Below, in pieces: positions 5,885-12,974 of a stretch of DNA of 14,115 nucleotides (positions are counted from its first letter, which is position 1; each line of letters starts with the position of its first letter). A program made the translations under genes and the position numbers. The DNA comes from an uncultured Bacteroidota bacterium (GTDB taxonomy: Bacteria; Bacteroidota; Bacteroidia; Flavobacteriales; Flavobacteriaceae). The notes under the pieces were generated by a model that was not told the origin of the DNA, made no database searches, and saw only the letters and a list, made by a program, of their open reading frames with translations. The stretch covers positions 1-14,115 of the forward strand of contig CAISUR010000201.1 of NCBI GenBank assembly GCA_903888655.1, read 5' to 3'.

Positions 5885-7018
5885 ATGGAAAGAATTACTA
5901 TTACGCCACGCAACAATTGGCAAAATAAAGTTGAAAAACTTGGTTTCGGATTTCACTCTACCAATGTTCCCTACTGGGATGAATCGGCTTATTACAAAAT
6001 AACCATGGATGAAGTGTTGCATATTGAAAAAGCAACCGCCGAACTTTGGGACATGTGCCTCAAAGCCGTTCAATTTGTTATAGATACTGATGCCTATAAT
6101 CAATTTCATATTCCGGAGAATTTTATTGAACATATTGAACGCTCTTGGAATGAAGACCATCCTGCTATTTATGGTCGATTTGATTTTGCTTATAAAGAAG
6201 GACAATTAAAATTATTAGAATTTAATGCCGATACGCCAACATCAGTTTATGAAGCTGGAATTGTGCAATGGTTTTGGCTTCAAGATTTTAATGCTAATTT
6301 AGATCAATTTAATTCAATTCATGAAAAACTCATTGATTACTGGGGCTATTTAAAAGAATATTTATATGATGATACACTCTATTTTACTTGTGTTAAAAGA
6401 AATTTGGAGGATTTAACCACCGTTGAATATTTAAGAGATTGTGCAATTCAAGCCAAAATAGAAACCAAATTGATTTTTATTGATGATATTGGATGGGATG
6501 AAGATAAAAAGGTATTTGTGGATATGGAAGAAAATGAAATCAAAAATATTTTCAAACTTTATCCTTATGAATGGTTAGTTAATGAAACCTTTGGACAAAA
6601 TATATTAGAAGATCAAAATAGTGCTTTATGGATAGAACCTAGTTGGAAAATGATTTTATCTAACAAGGCAATTCTTCCGATACTCTGGCATTTGTTTCCC
6701 GATCATCCGTTATTATTGAAATCTTATTTTGATCAAGGTGATTTGGTCGAATATGCGCAAAAACCAATTCTTTCACGAGAAGGAGCCAACATTAAATTAG
6801 TAAAAGAGGATACAATTATTGAAGAAACTGGAGGCGATTATGGCGACGAAGGTTTTATTTATCAAGAATTATTTGAATTACCAAAATTCGGAGATAATTA
6901 TGCTTTAATTGGAAGTTGGATTATTGGTCAACAACCTGCTGGAATGGGTATCAGAGAATCTAATAACTTAATTACAAATAACGTTTCGAGATTTATACCC
7001 CATGTAATTGAAGGCTAA
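5885..7018 (+). CDS. Glutathionylspermidine synthase-like ATP-grasp ligase (YgiC/YjfC type)
   Basis: A 377-residue protein, the size of the stand-alone synthetase-type proteins YgiC and YjfC, which lack the amidase domain of E. coli Gss. ATP-grasp ligases of this family join a carboxylate to an amine through an acyl phosphate. Landmarks: GRFDF (97-101); LEFNADTPTSVYEAG (111-125), matching the family's metal and carboxylate-substrate segment; EPSWKMILSNKAILP (251-265); KPILSREGANIKL (293-305), a nucleotide-binding loop with its Lys; and ELPKF (331-335) with GSWIIGQQPAGMGIRES (343-359). The ligand-binding residues seem intact, so catalysis is expected. There is no signal peptide, so it should be cytoplasmic. 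It is the last gene of a three-gene operon with two lipoproteins, like ygiB-ygiC. Glutathione is generally not made by flavobacteria, so the named substrate is doubtful; the true one is unknown. Confidence 0.88.
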   Translation: MERITITPRNNWQNKVEKLGFGFHSTNVPYWDESAYYKITMDEVLHIEKATAELWDMCLKAVQFVIDTDAYNQFHIPENFIEHIERSWNEDHPAIYGRFDFAYKEGQLKLLEFNADTPTSVYEAGIVQWFWLQDFNANLDQFNSIHEKLIDYWGYLKEYLYDDTLYFTCVKRNLEDLTTVEYLRDCAIQAKIETKLIFIDDIGWDEDKKVFVDMEENEIKNIFKLYPYEWLVNETFGQNILEDQNSALWIEPSWKMILSNKAILPILWHLFPDHPLLLKSYFDQGDLVEYAQKPILSREGANIKLVKEDTIIEETGGDYGDEGFIYQELFELPKFGDNYALIGSWIIGQQPAGMGIRESNNLITNNVSRFIPHVIEG

Positions 7019-7054
7019 TATATAATAATCATAGATTATAACCGTCAAATATAA

Positions 7055-7098
7055 AAATGCCCCAATTAGTAAATAACTTTTTTGGGGCATTTCTTTTG
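7055..7098. terminator. Hairpin terminator between converging genes, probably bidirectional
   Basis: A perfect 11-bp stem AAATGCCCCAA (7055-7065) / TTGGGGCATTT (7082-7092) has a 16-base loop. It is followed by CTTTT on the + strand; on the - strand it is followed by TTTTTATATTTG-like sequence. It closes the operon ending at 7018 and can also serve the msr gene ending at 7125. Confidence 0.88.
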
Positions 7099-7124
7099 GT
7101 AAATGTTTTATTTACTATTTAGTA

Positions 7125-8240
7125 TTAATTCTTTTTTAATCGATCTTTAAAAATCTTTTCAAATTTTTCTATTTTAGGTTGAATAACCATTTGACAATAT
7201 GGCTTATCTTTATTGTTATTATAATAATTTTGGTGATAATCTTCCGCTGGATAAAAAGCTTTGAATGGTTCTAATGAAGTAACTACCTTACTTGAATATA
7301 CTTTTTTAGCATTCAATTCATTGATGATGCTTTCAGCAGCTTTTTTTTGTTCTTCATTTTTATAGAAAATTGCAGAACGATATTGCGTGCCTACATCAGC
7401 TCCTTGACGATTTAAAGTAGTAGGATCATGTACCGTAAAAAACACTTTAAAAATTTCATCTAAATTAGTTTTAGTTTTATCATAAGTAATTTCAACTACT
7501 TCGGCATGTCCGGTTCTTCCTGTACAAACCGATTCATAAGAAGGATTGGCAACTGCTCCTCCAGAAAATCCAGAAACTACTTTTGTCACTCCTTCCAGAT
7601 TTTCATAAACGGCCTCTACACACCAATAACAGCCACCTCCAAGTACAATTGTTTCAAGATTTCCTTGAGATTTAGAAGGAGTAACACCGTCGGGAACAAA
7701 ATCTAATGAAATGGCATTCATGCAATATCTTTTTCCTGTCGGTTCAGGACCATCATCAAATAAATGTCCCAAATGGCTATTGCATCTTCCGCAAAGTGCT
7801 TCGGTTCTTCTCATTCCATAAGAATTATCGGCTTTAAAAGTGATACTTTCTTTGTTGTCTTGTTCAAAAAAACTGGGCCATCCGCAGCTGCTGGTAAACT
7901 TTTGATTGGATTTGAATAAACGATACCCACATGCAGCACAATAATAGGTTCCTTTGGTTTCAGAATTCCACATAGTTCCGGTAAAAGCTCGTTCAGTATC
8001 TGCTTTTCGTGCTACTGCATACAAGTCTGGGGAAAGGACTTTTTTCCAATCTTCATCAGACACATTTAATTTTTTGGTATCCGTATTCGAGTAATAAGGA
8101 TTTTCAGGTTTACTAATAACATTTGCCATAGTTTTCGAATTTGAAATTGTGATTTGTTTATTTGATGATTGTCCGCATGCGTTCAAAACTAACAGAGGTA
8201 ATACTATCAAAAAATTGAAAAATGATTTTGAATTTCGCAT
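7125..8240 (-). CDS. msrAB: Bifunctional methionine sulfoxide reductase MsrB-MsrA, predicted lipoprotein
   Basis: A 371-residue fusion repairing both diastereomers of methionine sulfoxide in envelope proteins. Starting at the ATG at 8240, a lipoprotein signal peptide ends in LNAC with Cys22 lipidated. MsrB domain (about 62-185): zinc-binding CAAC (101-104) and CGRC (150-153), probable resolving Cys119 in SSCGWPSF, catalytic Cys173 in RYCMNAIS. MsrA domain (about 195-371): catalytic Cys204 in GGGCYWCVE (Tyr replaces the usual Phe), GHAEVVEI, and YHQNYY near the end. The order MsrB then MsrA differs from the Trx-MsrA-MsrB order of Neisseria PilB, and no thioredoxin domain is present, so an external reductant is needed. 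An ATG at 8267 would add nine residues, but it lies inside the -7 element TAAATTTG. Function is firm; lipidation is a sequence-based prediction. Confidence 0.95.
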   Translation of the reverse strand: MRNSKSFFNFLIVLPLLVLNACGQSSNKQITISNSKTMANVISKPENPYYSNTDTKKLNVSDEDWKKVLSPDLYAVARKADTERAFTGTMWNSETKGTYYCAACGYRLFKSNQKFTSSCGWPSFFEQDNKESITFKADNSYGMRRTEALCGRCNSHLGHLFDDGPEPTGKRYCMNAISLDFVPDGVTPSKSQGNLETIVLGGGCYWCVEAVYENLEGVTKVVSGFSGGAVANPSYESVCTGRTGHAEVVEITYDKTKTNLDEIFKVFFTVHDPTTLNRQGADVGTQYRSAIFYKNEEQKKAAESIINELNAKKVYSSKVVTSLEPFKAFYPAEDYHQNYYNNNKDKPYCQMVIQPKIEKFEKIFKDRLKKN

Positions 8241-8264
8241 AACATTGATTTTTAAATTACAGTA

Positions 8265-8293
8265 CAAATTTAGGATAGATATACGCTACAAAA
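8265..8293 (-). promoter_or_regulatory. Candidate msr promoter (TTTTG, 16 bases, TAAATTTG)
   Basis: On the - strand TTTTG (8293-8289) is followed after 16 bases by TAAATTTG (8272-8265), an exact TAnnTTTG match. The spacer is slightly shorter than usual. The predicted leader is about 15-20 bases to the ATG at 8240. The element excludes the upstream ATG at 8267 as a start. Confidence 0.65.
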
Positions 8294-8345
8294 TGTCTTA
8301 TAGATTGCAAAAAGCATACATTTAAGGAAAGTTTAACGGATGTGT

Positions 8346-8376
8346 AATGATTATATTTACACAATGATTATATTTG
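8346..8376 (+). promoter_or_regulatory. Duplicated 13-mer containing the -7 element of the thiamine pyrophosphokinase gene
   Basis: AATGATTATATTT occurs twice, at 8346-8358 and 8363-8375, with a 17-base period. The second copy continues into TATATTTG (8369-8376), an exact TAnnTTTG match. The first contains TATATTTA, a near match. There is no TTG at the -33 position. The ATG at 8392 is only 15 bases past the -7 element, giving a very short leader. Confidence 0.6.
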
Positions 8377-8391
8377 AAAAAAATAAACCAA

Positions 8392-9054
8392 ATGTCTTCA
8401 CATCATATTGTTCGTGACGATCAAGAACCCGCGCTGATCATTGCCAATGGTCAAGAATGCTCCATGGAATTATTGGGTCAATTGCTGGAATGGTCACCCG
8501 TGGTTATTGTTTTGGATAATGCTATTGAACGGGTATTGCAATTAGATATTAAAATTGATGTATTATTAGGAGATTTTGACGGTGATTTTAATCCCGAAAT
8601 TTATAAAGAGAAACAGTTTCCACTTGAAATTGTTCATACGCCAAATCAAGACAAAACCGATTTAGAGAAAGCATTTGATTACTTAATTGAAAAAGGACAT
8701 CAAGCGGTTAATGTCGTATGGGCAACAGGAAAGCGCGCTGATCATACGATTACTAATATCACAAACATAGTTCGTTTTCGAAACAAATTAAAAATCGTAC
8801 TTCTTGATGACCATTCCAAGATATTTTTGTTGCCCAATACATTTGAAAAATGGTATCCCAAAAACACTCCTATTTCCTTAATTCCAATTGGGAAAGTTGA
8901 TGGAATTACAACAAAAAATTTATTTTATCCCTTGCATAATGAAACTCTCACCATTGGTTACCGTACCGGAAGTAGTAATCACGTTGCCGAAGATGGAATA
9001 GTGAAAATCGAACATTCAGATGGTGATTTATTACTAATGGAATGTTTTGATTAA
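8392..9054 (+). CDS. thiN: Thiamine pyrophosphokinase
   Basis: A 220-residue cytoplasmic enzyme that transfers pyrophosphate from ATP to thiamine, giving thiamine diphosphate; it allows use of salvaged thiamine. TPK catalytic domain landmarks: VLDNAIERVLQLDIKIDVLLGDFDG (about 40-64, with the metal-binding Asp residues of GDFDG), NQDKTDLEKAFDYL (85-98), and VWATGKRADHTITNI (109-123) with the conserved Arg-x-Asp-His. In the C-terminal thiamine-binding domain are SLIPIG (162-167) and TGSSNHV (192-198), matching the family's Gly-x-Ser-Asn signature. An in-frame TTG at 8374 lies inside the promoter's TATATTTG, so the ATG at 8392 is preferred. The gene is divergent from msr and 54 bases before rlmF, which has its own promoter. 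No thiamine riboswitch is visible in the short upstream space. Confidence 0.92.
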   Translation: MSSHHIVRDDQEPALIIANGQECSMELLGQLLEWSPVVIVLDNAIERVLQLDIKIDVLLGDFDGDFNPEIYKEKQFPLEIVHTPNQDKTDLEKAFDYLIEKGHQAVNVVWATGKRADHTITNITNIVRFRNKLKIVLLDDHSKIFLLPNTFEKWYPKNTPISLIPIGKVDGITTKNLFYPLHNETLTIGYRTGSSNHVAEDGIVKIEHSDGDLLLMECFD

Positions 9055-9059
9055 ATCGC

Positions 9060-9090
9060 TTGGTATGTCAATTTCATTTGTTTACATTTG
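9060..9090 (+). promoter_or_regulatory. rlmF promoter (TTG, 20 bases, TACATTTG)
   Basis: TTG at 9060-9062 is followed after 20 bases by TACATTTG (9083-9090), an exact match to the Bacteroidota -7 consensus at ideal spacing. The predicted transcription start is near 9097, 12 bases before the ATG at 9109. This is the clearest promoter in the window. Confidence 0.75.
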
Positions 9091-9108
9091 GTATAGAGAA
9101 ATGAAATA

Positions 9109-10059
9109 ATGAAGAATACTGCAATTACAGAAAAAGATACATTACATCCTAGAAATCCGCATCGATTTAGATATGACTTTGAAAAATTAACACAAAGTTT
9201 TCCCGAATTACAACCGTTTGTTTTTGTAAATGAACATGATTTAGAAACCATAGATTTTTCAAATCCCGACGCTGTAAAATCGCTCAATAAAGCAATTTTA
9301 ATTGCTGATTATGACATTCAAAACTGGGATATTCCTAAAGATTATTTGTGTCCACCTATTCCGGGAAGAGCTGATTATGTTCATTATATAGCCGATGTAT
9401 TGGCGGAATCAAACAACGGAATTATTCCTCTAGGTGAAAATATTATTGGTTTAGATATTGGAATTGGAGCCAATTGCATTTATCCAATTATTGGATATGA
9501 AGCATATCAATGGAATTTTGTTGGAACTGATATTGATGAAAAAGCACTTCAAAATTGCAAAAAAATCATTTCTGAAAATCCGAAATTGATTGATTCGGTG
9601 AGTTTGCAATTACAAGTGGAACCAAGATATATTTTTAAAAACATCATTTTACCCGAAGATAAATTTGCTTTTACAATCTGTAATCCACCTTTTCATGCCT
9701 CGCAAGATGAAGCTACCAAGGCGACTATTAGGAAAGTAAATAATCTCGAAAACACCAGAACTAAAAATCCGATTTTAAATTTTGGCGGTCAAAACACTGA
9801 ATTATGGTGTGAAGGTGGCGAAATTGGTTTCATCACTCAAATGATTTATGAAAGTGTCAAATATCCGTTACAAGTGTTTTGGTTTACTACATTGGTTTCA
9901 AAAAAAGATAATTTAAAAAGCATCTATAAAACCTTAAACAAAGTTGGCGCTGTGGAAGTCAAAACCATTGAAATGGCGCAAGGTCAAAAAATAAGCCGAT
10001 TTGTAGCCTGGACTTTTTTAAGTATAAAACAACAGAAAGACTGGATGTTTTCGATTTGA
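9109..10059 (+). CDS. rlmF: 23S rRNA (adenine(1618)-N(6))-methyltransferase RlmF
   Basis: A 316-residue SAM-dependent methyltransferase that forms m6A at position 1618 of 23S rRNA; the E. coli enzyme (YbiN) has about 308 residues. Landmarks in order: LHPRNPHRFRYDF (12-24), a family N-terminal signature; PPIPGRADYVHYIAD (82-96), also characteristic; the SAM-binding motif I LDIGIGANCIYPIIG (115-129); acidic motif II GTDIDEKAL (139-147); the catalytic motif IV NPPF (192-195) followed by HAS, as in N6-adenine enzymes; and WCEGGEIGFI (233-242). All motifs are intact. It has its own promoter immediately upstream and no clear hairpin terminator after it. The assignment is firm; methylation of this exact site is inferred from the family. 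Confidence 0.95.
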   Translation: MKNTAITEKDTLHPRNPHRFRYDFEKLTQSFPELQPFVFVNEHDLETIDFSNPDAVKSLNKAILIADYDIQNWDIPKDYLCPPIPGRADYVHYIADVLAESNNGIIPLGENIIGLDIGIGANCIYPIIGYEAYQWNFVGTDIDEKALQNCKKIISENPKLIDSVSLQLQVEPRYIFKNIILPEDKFAFTICNPPFHASQDEATKATIRKVNNLENTRTKNPILNFGGQNTELWCEGGEIGFITQMIYESVKYPLQVFWFTTLVSKKDNLKSIYKTLNKVGAVEVKTIEMAQGQKISRFVAWTFLSIKQQKDWMFSI

Positions 10060-10345
10060 TATTTTTAAACAAAATCATAAAGTACTGAAATTATTTTAGA
10101 CAAAAAAAAAAGCATAAAAGATAGCCATGGTTAAAGGTTCCCCAATTATATCAAAACTCAAGTTCGGGAGAAGGACACAATATTGACATTTTATGTTGTT
10201 TTTTGAAAGTTCTAATAACAAAATATTGTGGTTTGCAGATTTGTATGCTAATTTTATATTTAGAAATTGTGAAGATAATGAGAATAGCTCTGATATTATT
10301 CAAAATACAACTTATTTTTCCGAAAAAAGACTTTACTTTTGATTT
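10060..10345. other. Non-coding gap between rlmF and uvrB
   Basis: These 286 bases contain an A10 tract near 10102-10111, a 9-bp inverted repeat CACAATATT (10176-10184) / AATATTGTG (10222-10230), a candidate uvrB promoter at 10232-10262, and a second -7-like element next to the uvrB ATG. I see no credible reading frame on either strand and no classical terminator for rlmF. The middle part (about 10120-10175) is slightly richer in G and C than its flanks and is unexplained. Confidence 0.5.
10232..10262 (+). promoter_or_regulatory. Candidate uvrB promoter (TTTG, 19 bases, TATATTTA)
   Basis: TTTG at 10232-10235 is followed after 19 bases by TATATTTA (10255-10262), one base off TAnnTTTG. It would leave a leader of roughly 75 bases. 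The inverted repeat ending at 10230 abuts the -33 element and could be an operator. A competing exact -7, TACTTTTG, lies at 10334-10341, only four bases before the ATG. Confidence 0.4.
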
Positions 10346-12334
10346 ATGAAATTCCAAATCGTATCCGATTACAAACCAACAGGCGATCAACCACAAGCAA
10401 TTGAAAAACTTTCAACAGGCATTCTTAATGGAGAGAAATACCAAACTTTATTAGGAGTTACAGGCTCGGGAAAGACATATACCGTGGCTAACGTAATTCA
10501 AAATGTTGAAAAACCAACTCTAGTTTTAGCACATAATAAAACACTGGCAGCGCAGTTATATTCGGAATTCAAACAGTTTTTCCCTAATAATTCGGTGCAA
10601 TATTTCGTTTCGTATTATGATTATTATCAACCCGAAGCTTTTATTCCGGTAACAGGAACGTATATTGAAAAGGATTTATCCATTAATGAAGAATTAGAGA
10701 AACTACGTTTAAGTACCACTTCTGCCCTACTTTCTGGTCGTCGTGATATTGTTGTAATTTCTTCGGTTTCTTGCTTGTATGGAATCGGAAACCCTGTAGA
10801 ATTTCAAAAAAATGTCGTTTCTATTGAAAAAAATCAAATTATTTCAAGAACTAAATTTTTACATAAACTAGTTCAAAGTTTATATTCCAGAACAGAAGCC
10901 GATTTTACTCCTGGAAATTTTAGAATTAAAGGAGACATTGTAGAAGTTTTTCCGAGTTATGGAGATGAACCTTTTAGGATTCATTTCTTTGGAGATGAAA
11001 TTGAAGAAATTGAAGCATTTGATGTTAGGAGTTCTCAAGTTTTGGAGCGTTATGAAAAACTGAATATTTATCCTGCGAATATGTTTGTGACTTCGCCCGA
11101 TGTTTTGCAAGCAGCCATATGGGACATTCAGCAAGATTTGGTCAAGCAAGTTGATTATTTCAAAGAGATTGGAAAACATTTAGAAGCAAAACGTTTAGAA
11201 GAACGCACGAATTTCGATTTGGAAATGATTCGAGAATTAGGATATTGTTCTGGTATTGAAAATTATTCTCGTTATCTAGATAGAAGATTACCGGGAACAA
11301 GACCTTTTTGCTTATTGGATTATTTTCCAGATGATTTTTTGATGGTAGTAGATGAAAGCCACGTGACGATTTCGCAAGTGCATGCTATGTATGGAGGCGA
11401 TAGAAGCCGAAAAGAAAACTTAGTGGAATATGGTTTCCGATTGCCAGCGGCAATGGACAATCGTCCTTTGAAGTTTGAAGAATTTGAAAGCATGCAAAAC
11501 CAAGTGATTTACGTTTCGGCAACTCCTGCCGATTATGAATTGCAAAAATCGGAGGGTATTTATGTTGAGCAAGTCATTCGCCCAACAGGACTGTTAGATC
11601 CTATAATTGAAGTACGTCCAAGTTTGAATCAAATTGATGACTTAATTGAAGAAATTCAACAACGTTGTGAAGTCGACGAGCGTGTTTTGGTAACTACGCT
11701 TACTAAAAGAATGGCGGAAGAATTGACAAAATACTTAACCAAAGTATCGATTCGTTGTCGCTACATACATTCGGATGTGGATACTCTAGAGCGTGTAGAA
11801 ATCATGCAAGATTTGCGAAAAGGATTATTTGATGTTTTGATTGGAGTAAACCTATTACGTGAAGGGCTAGATTTACCAGAAGTATCGTTAGTTGCTATTT
11901 TAGATGCTGATAAAGAAGGTTTTTTGAGAAGTCATCGATCACTTACCCAAACGGTTGGTCGTGCCGCTCGTAACGTGAATGGGAAAGCCATAATGTATGG
12001 TGACAAAATCACAGCATCTATGCAAAAAACGATTGATGAGACTAACTATCGTAGAGAAAAACAAATAAATTACAACACCCAACATGGATTAGCTCCAAAA
12101 GCATTGAATAAAAGTTTAGGAAGTGCACTAGGAAACAATTCTGTATCAACACAATATTACGAAAATCAAGCTCTAAAAGCCGCTGAACCAGAAAGTTTGT
12201 ATTTATCCAAACCGGAAATTGAAAAGAAAATTAGAGAAGCCAGAAAATCTATGGAAAAAGCAGCCAAAGAATTAGATTTTATGCAAGCTGCTAAATGGCG
12301 GGATGAGATTAAAGCTTTACAAGAAAAAATATAA
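10346..12334 (+). CDS. uvrB: Excinuclease ABC subunit B (UvrB)
   Basis: A 662-residue, full-length UvrB, the damage-verification helicase of nucleotide excision repair. It receives lesions from UvrA, then recruits UvrC for incision. Landmarks: SDYKPTGDQPQAIEKL (7-22); Walker A GVTGSGKT (37-44); the beta-hairpin YYDYYQPEAF (90-99), which inserts between DNA strands; DESH (336-339) as Walker B; SATPADYEL (391-399); QTVGRAARN (535-543) as helicase motif VI; and the UVR domain (about 622-657) that pairs with UvrC. The start MKFQIVSDYKPTGDQP matches the family's usual N-terminus, so a later start is unlikely. It appears to be a single-gene unit. No key residue is missing. Confidence 0.98.
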   Translation: MKFQIVSDYKPTGDQPQAIEKLSTGILNGEKYQTLLGVTGSGKTYTVANVIQNVEKPTLVLAHNKTLAAQLYSEFKQFFPNNSVQYFVSYYDYYQPEAFIPVTGTYIEKDLSINEELEKLRLSTTSALLSGRRDIVVISSVSCLYGIGNPVEFQKNVVSIEKNQIISRTKFLHKLVQSLYSRTEADFTPGNFRIKGDIVEVFPSYGDEPFRIHFFGDEIEEIEAFDVRSSQVLERYEKLNIYPANMFVTSPDVLQAAIWDIQQDLVKQVDYFKEIGKHLEAKRLEERTNFDLEMIRELGYCSGIENYSRYLDRRLPGTRPFCLLDYFPDDFLMVVDESHVTISQVHAMYGGDRSRKENLVEYGFRLPAAMDNRPLKFEEFESMQNQVIYVSATPADYELQKSEGIYVEQVIRPTGLLDPIIEVRPSLNQIDDLIEEIQQRCEVDERVLVTTLTKRMAEELTKYLTKVSIRCRYIHSDVDTLERVEIMQDLRKGLFDVLIGVNLLREGLDLPEVSLVAILDADKEGFLRSHRSLTQTVGRAARNVNGKAIMYGDKITASMQKTIDETNYRREKQINYNTQHGLAPKALNKSLGSALGNNSVSTQYYENQALKAAEPESLYLSKPEIEKKIREARKSMEKAAKELDFMQAAKWRDEIKALQEKI

Positions 12335-12335
12335 A

Positions 12336-12368
12336 AAAACGCAACTTAAAAATAGTTGCGTTTTGTTT
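12336..12368. terminator. Bidirectional terminator between uvrB and hsp20
   Basis: A perfect 11-bp stem AAAACGCAACT (12336-12346) / AGTTGCGTTTT (12354-12364) has a 7-base loop, with T-rich sequence after it on + and seven A residues (T on -) on the other side. It begins one base after the uvrB stop and ends about 20 bases from the hsp20 stop, so it serves both converging genes. Confidence 0.9.
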
Positions 12369-12383
12369 TACTCTGCGTTTACA

Positions 12384-12815
12384 TTAAGAAATTTCAATCA
12401 ATCGTTTTGGTTTTGGAAGAGCTTCTTCTCTTTTTGGAAGTGCCACAAGTAATATTCCATTTTCATAAGTTGCATTGATATTTTCACTATTTACAGTTTC
12501 GGGTAATGTAAAAGCTCGTCTAAAGGAAGTGTAGCTAAATTCTCGTCGAGTATATTTACTTCCATTTTCTTTTTCCTCTTTTTCTATTTTTTCATCAGAG
12601 GAGATAGTCAATACATTGTGATCGATTTCTATATTGAAATCTTCTTTACTTTTTCCTGGAGCAGCAAGTTCAATTGCAAAATCAATATCTGATTCTTTAA
12701 TATTTACTGCAGGCAAAGTAGCACTGAAATTTTGAATTCCACCCAACCAATCTGGCTTAAATAATTCATCAATAATTGATGGAAATGGTACTGCGTTTCT
12801 TTTAATTAAGTTCAT
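12384..12815 (-). CDS. hsp20: Small heat shock protein, Hsp20/alpha-crystallin family
   Basis: A 143-residue ATP-independent holdase that binds unfolding proteins in the cytoplasm and passes them to DnaK or ClpB. A short N-terminal arm (1-33) contains FPSIIDELFKPDW. The alpha-crystallin domain (about 34-128) opens with PAVNIKESD, has the LAAPGKSKEDF stretch (50-60), the FRRAFTLPETV segment (99-108), and ends with the signature YENGILLVALPK (117-128). The C-terminal extension carries the I-x-I anchor as IEI (140-142), needed for oligomer assembly. On the - strand TATAATTTG, 58-66 bases before the ATG, resembles the -7 element with one extra base. Inverted repeats lie further upstream. There is no match to the CIRCE operator. 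Function is firm; regulation is open. Confidence 0.95.
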   Translation of the reverse strand: MNLIKRNAVPFPSIIDELFKPDWLGGIQNFSATLPAVNIKESDIDFAIELAAPGKSKEDFNIEIDHNVLTISSDEKIEKEEKENGSKYTRREFSYTSFRRAFTLPETVNSENINATYENGILLVALPKREEALPKPKRLIEIS

Positions 12816-12888
12816 AATTTTATGTTTTTAATTAGACATTTTATAATTACATCTTTTAAAAAACAAATTATATACCAATCACTAAAAT

Positions 12889-12946
12889 TGGTCATTTTGA
12901 CATTATACTATTCTTGAAAAGAAATAAAAAAATGAAAAAATGACCA
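12889..12946. repeat. 10-bp inverted repeat upstream of hsp20
   Basis: TGGTCATTTT (12889-12898) and AAAATGACCA (12937-12946) are perfect inverted copies around a 38-base spacer. A shorter overlapping pair, CCAAT (12875-12879) / ATTGG (12887-12891), lies beside the left arm. The position between the TerB-like gene and hsp20 would suit either a long-loop terminator of the former or an operator for the latter. Confidence 0.6.
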
Positions 12947-12948
12947 CT

Positions 12949-12963
12949 TTAACAATTTGTTAA
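12949..12963. promoter_or_regulatory. Compact inverted repeat TTAACA-ATT-TGTTAA
   Basis: A perfect 6-bp dyad with a 3-base centre, the size of a dimeric regulator half-site pair, lies 12 bases past the stop codon of the TerB-like gene and about 135 bases upstream of the hsp20 start. It has no T tract and no G/C beyond one pair per arm, so it is unlikely to be a terminator. Confidence 0.45.
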
Positions 12964-12974
12964 CTGACTAATTT

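Noticed and set aside
8374..8391. TTG-initiated extension of thiamine pyrophosphokinase
   Set aside because: The TTG is the end of the TATATTTG promoter element, so the mRNA would not contain it.
10151..10396. 81-codon minus-strand frame between rlmF and uvrB
   Set aside because: It overlaps the uvrB start, has no recognisable family, is rich in Ile, Lys and Phe as expected from AT-rich DNA, and has no promoter.
12898..12912. TTGACA-like plus TATACT-like sequence resembling a sigma70 promoter
   Set aside because: The spacing is far too short, it points to no gene on the plus strand, and this lineage uses the TTG/TAnnTTTG promoter type.
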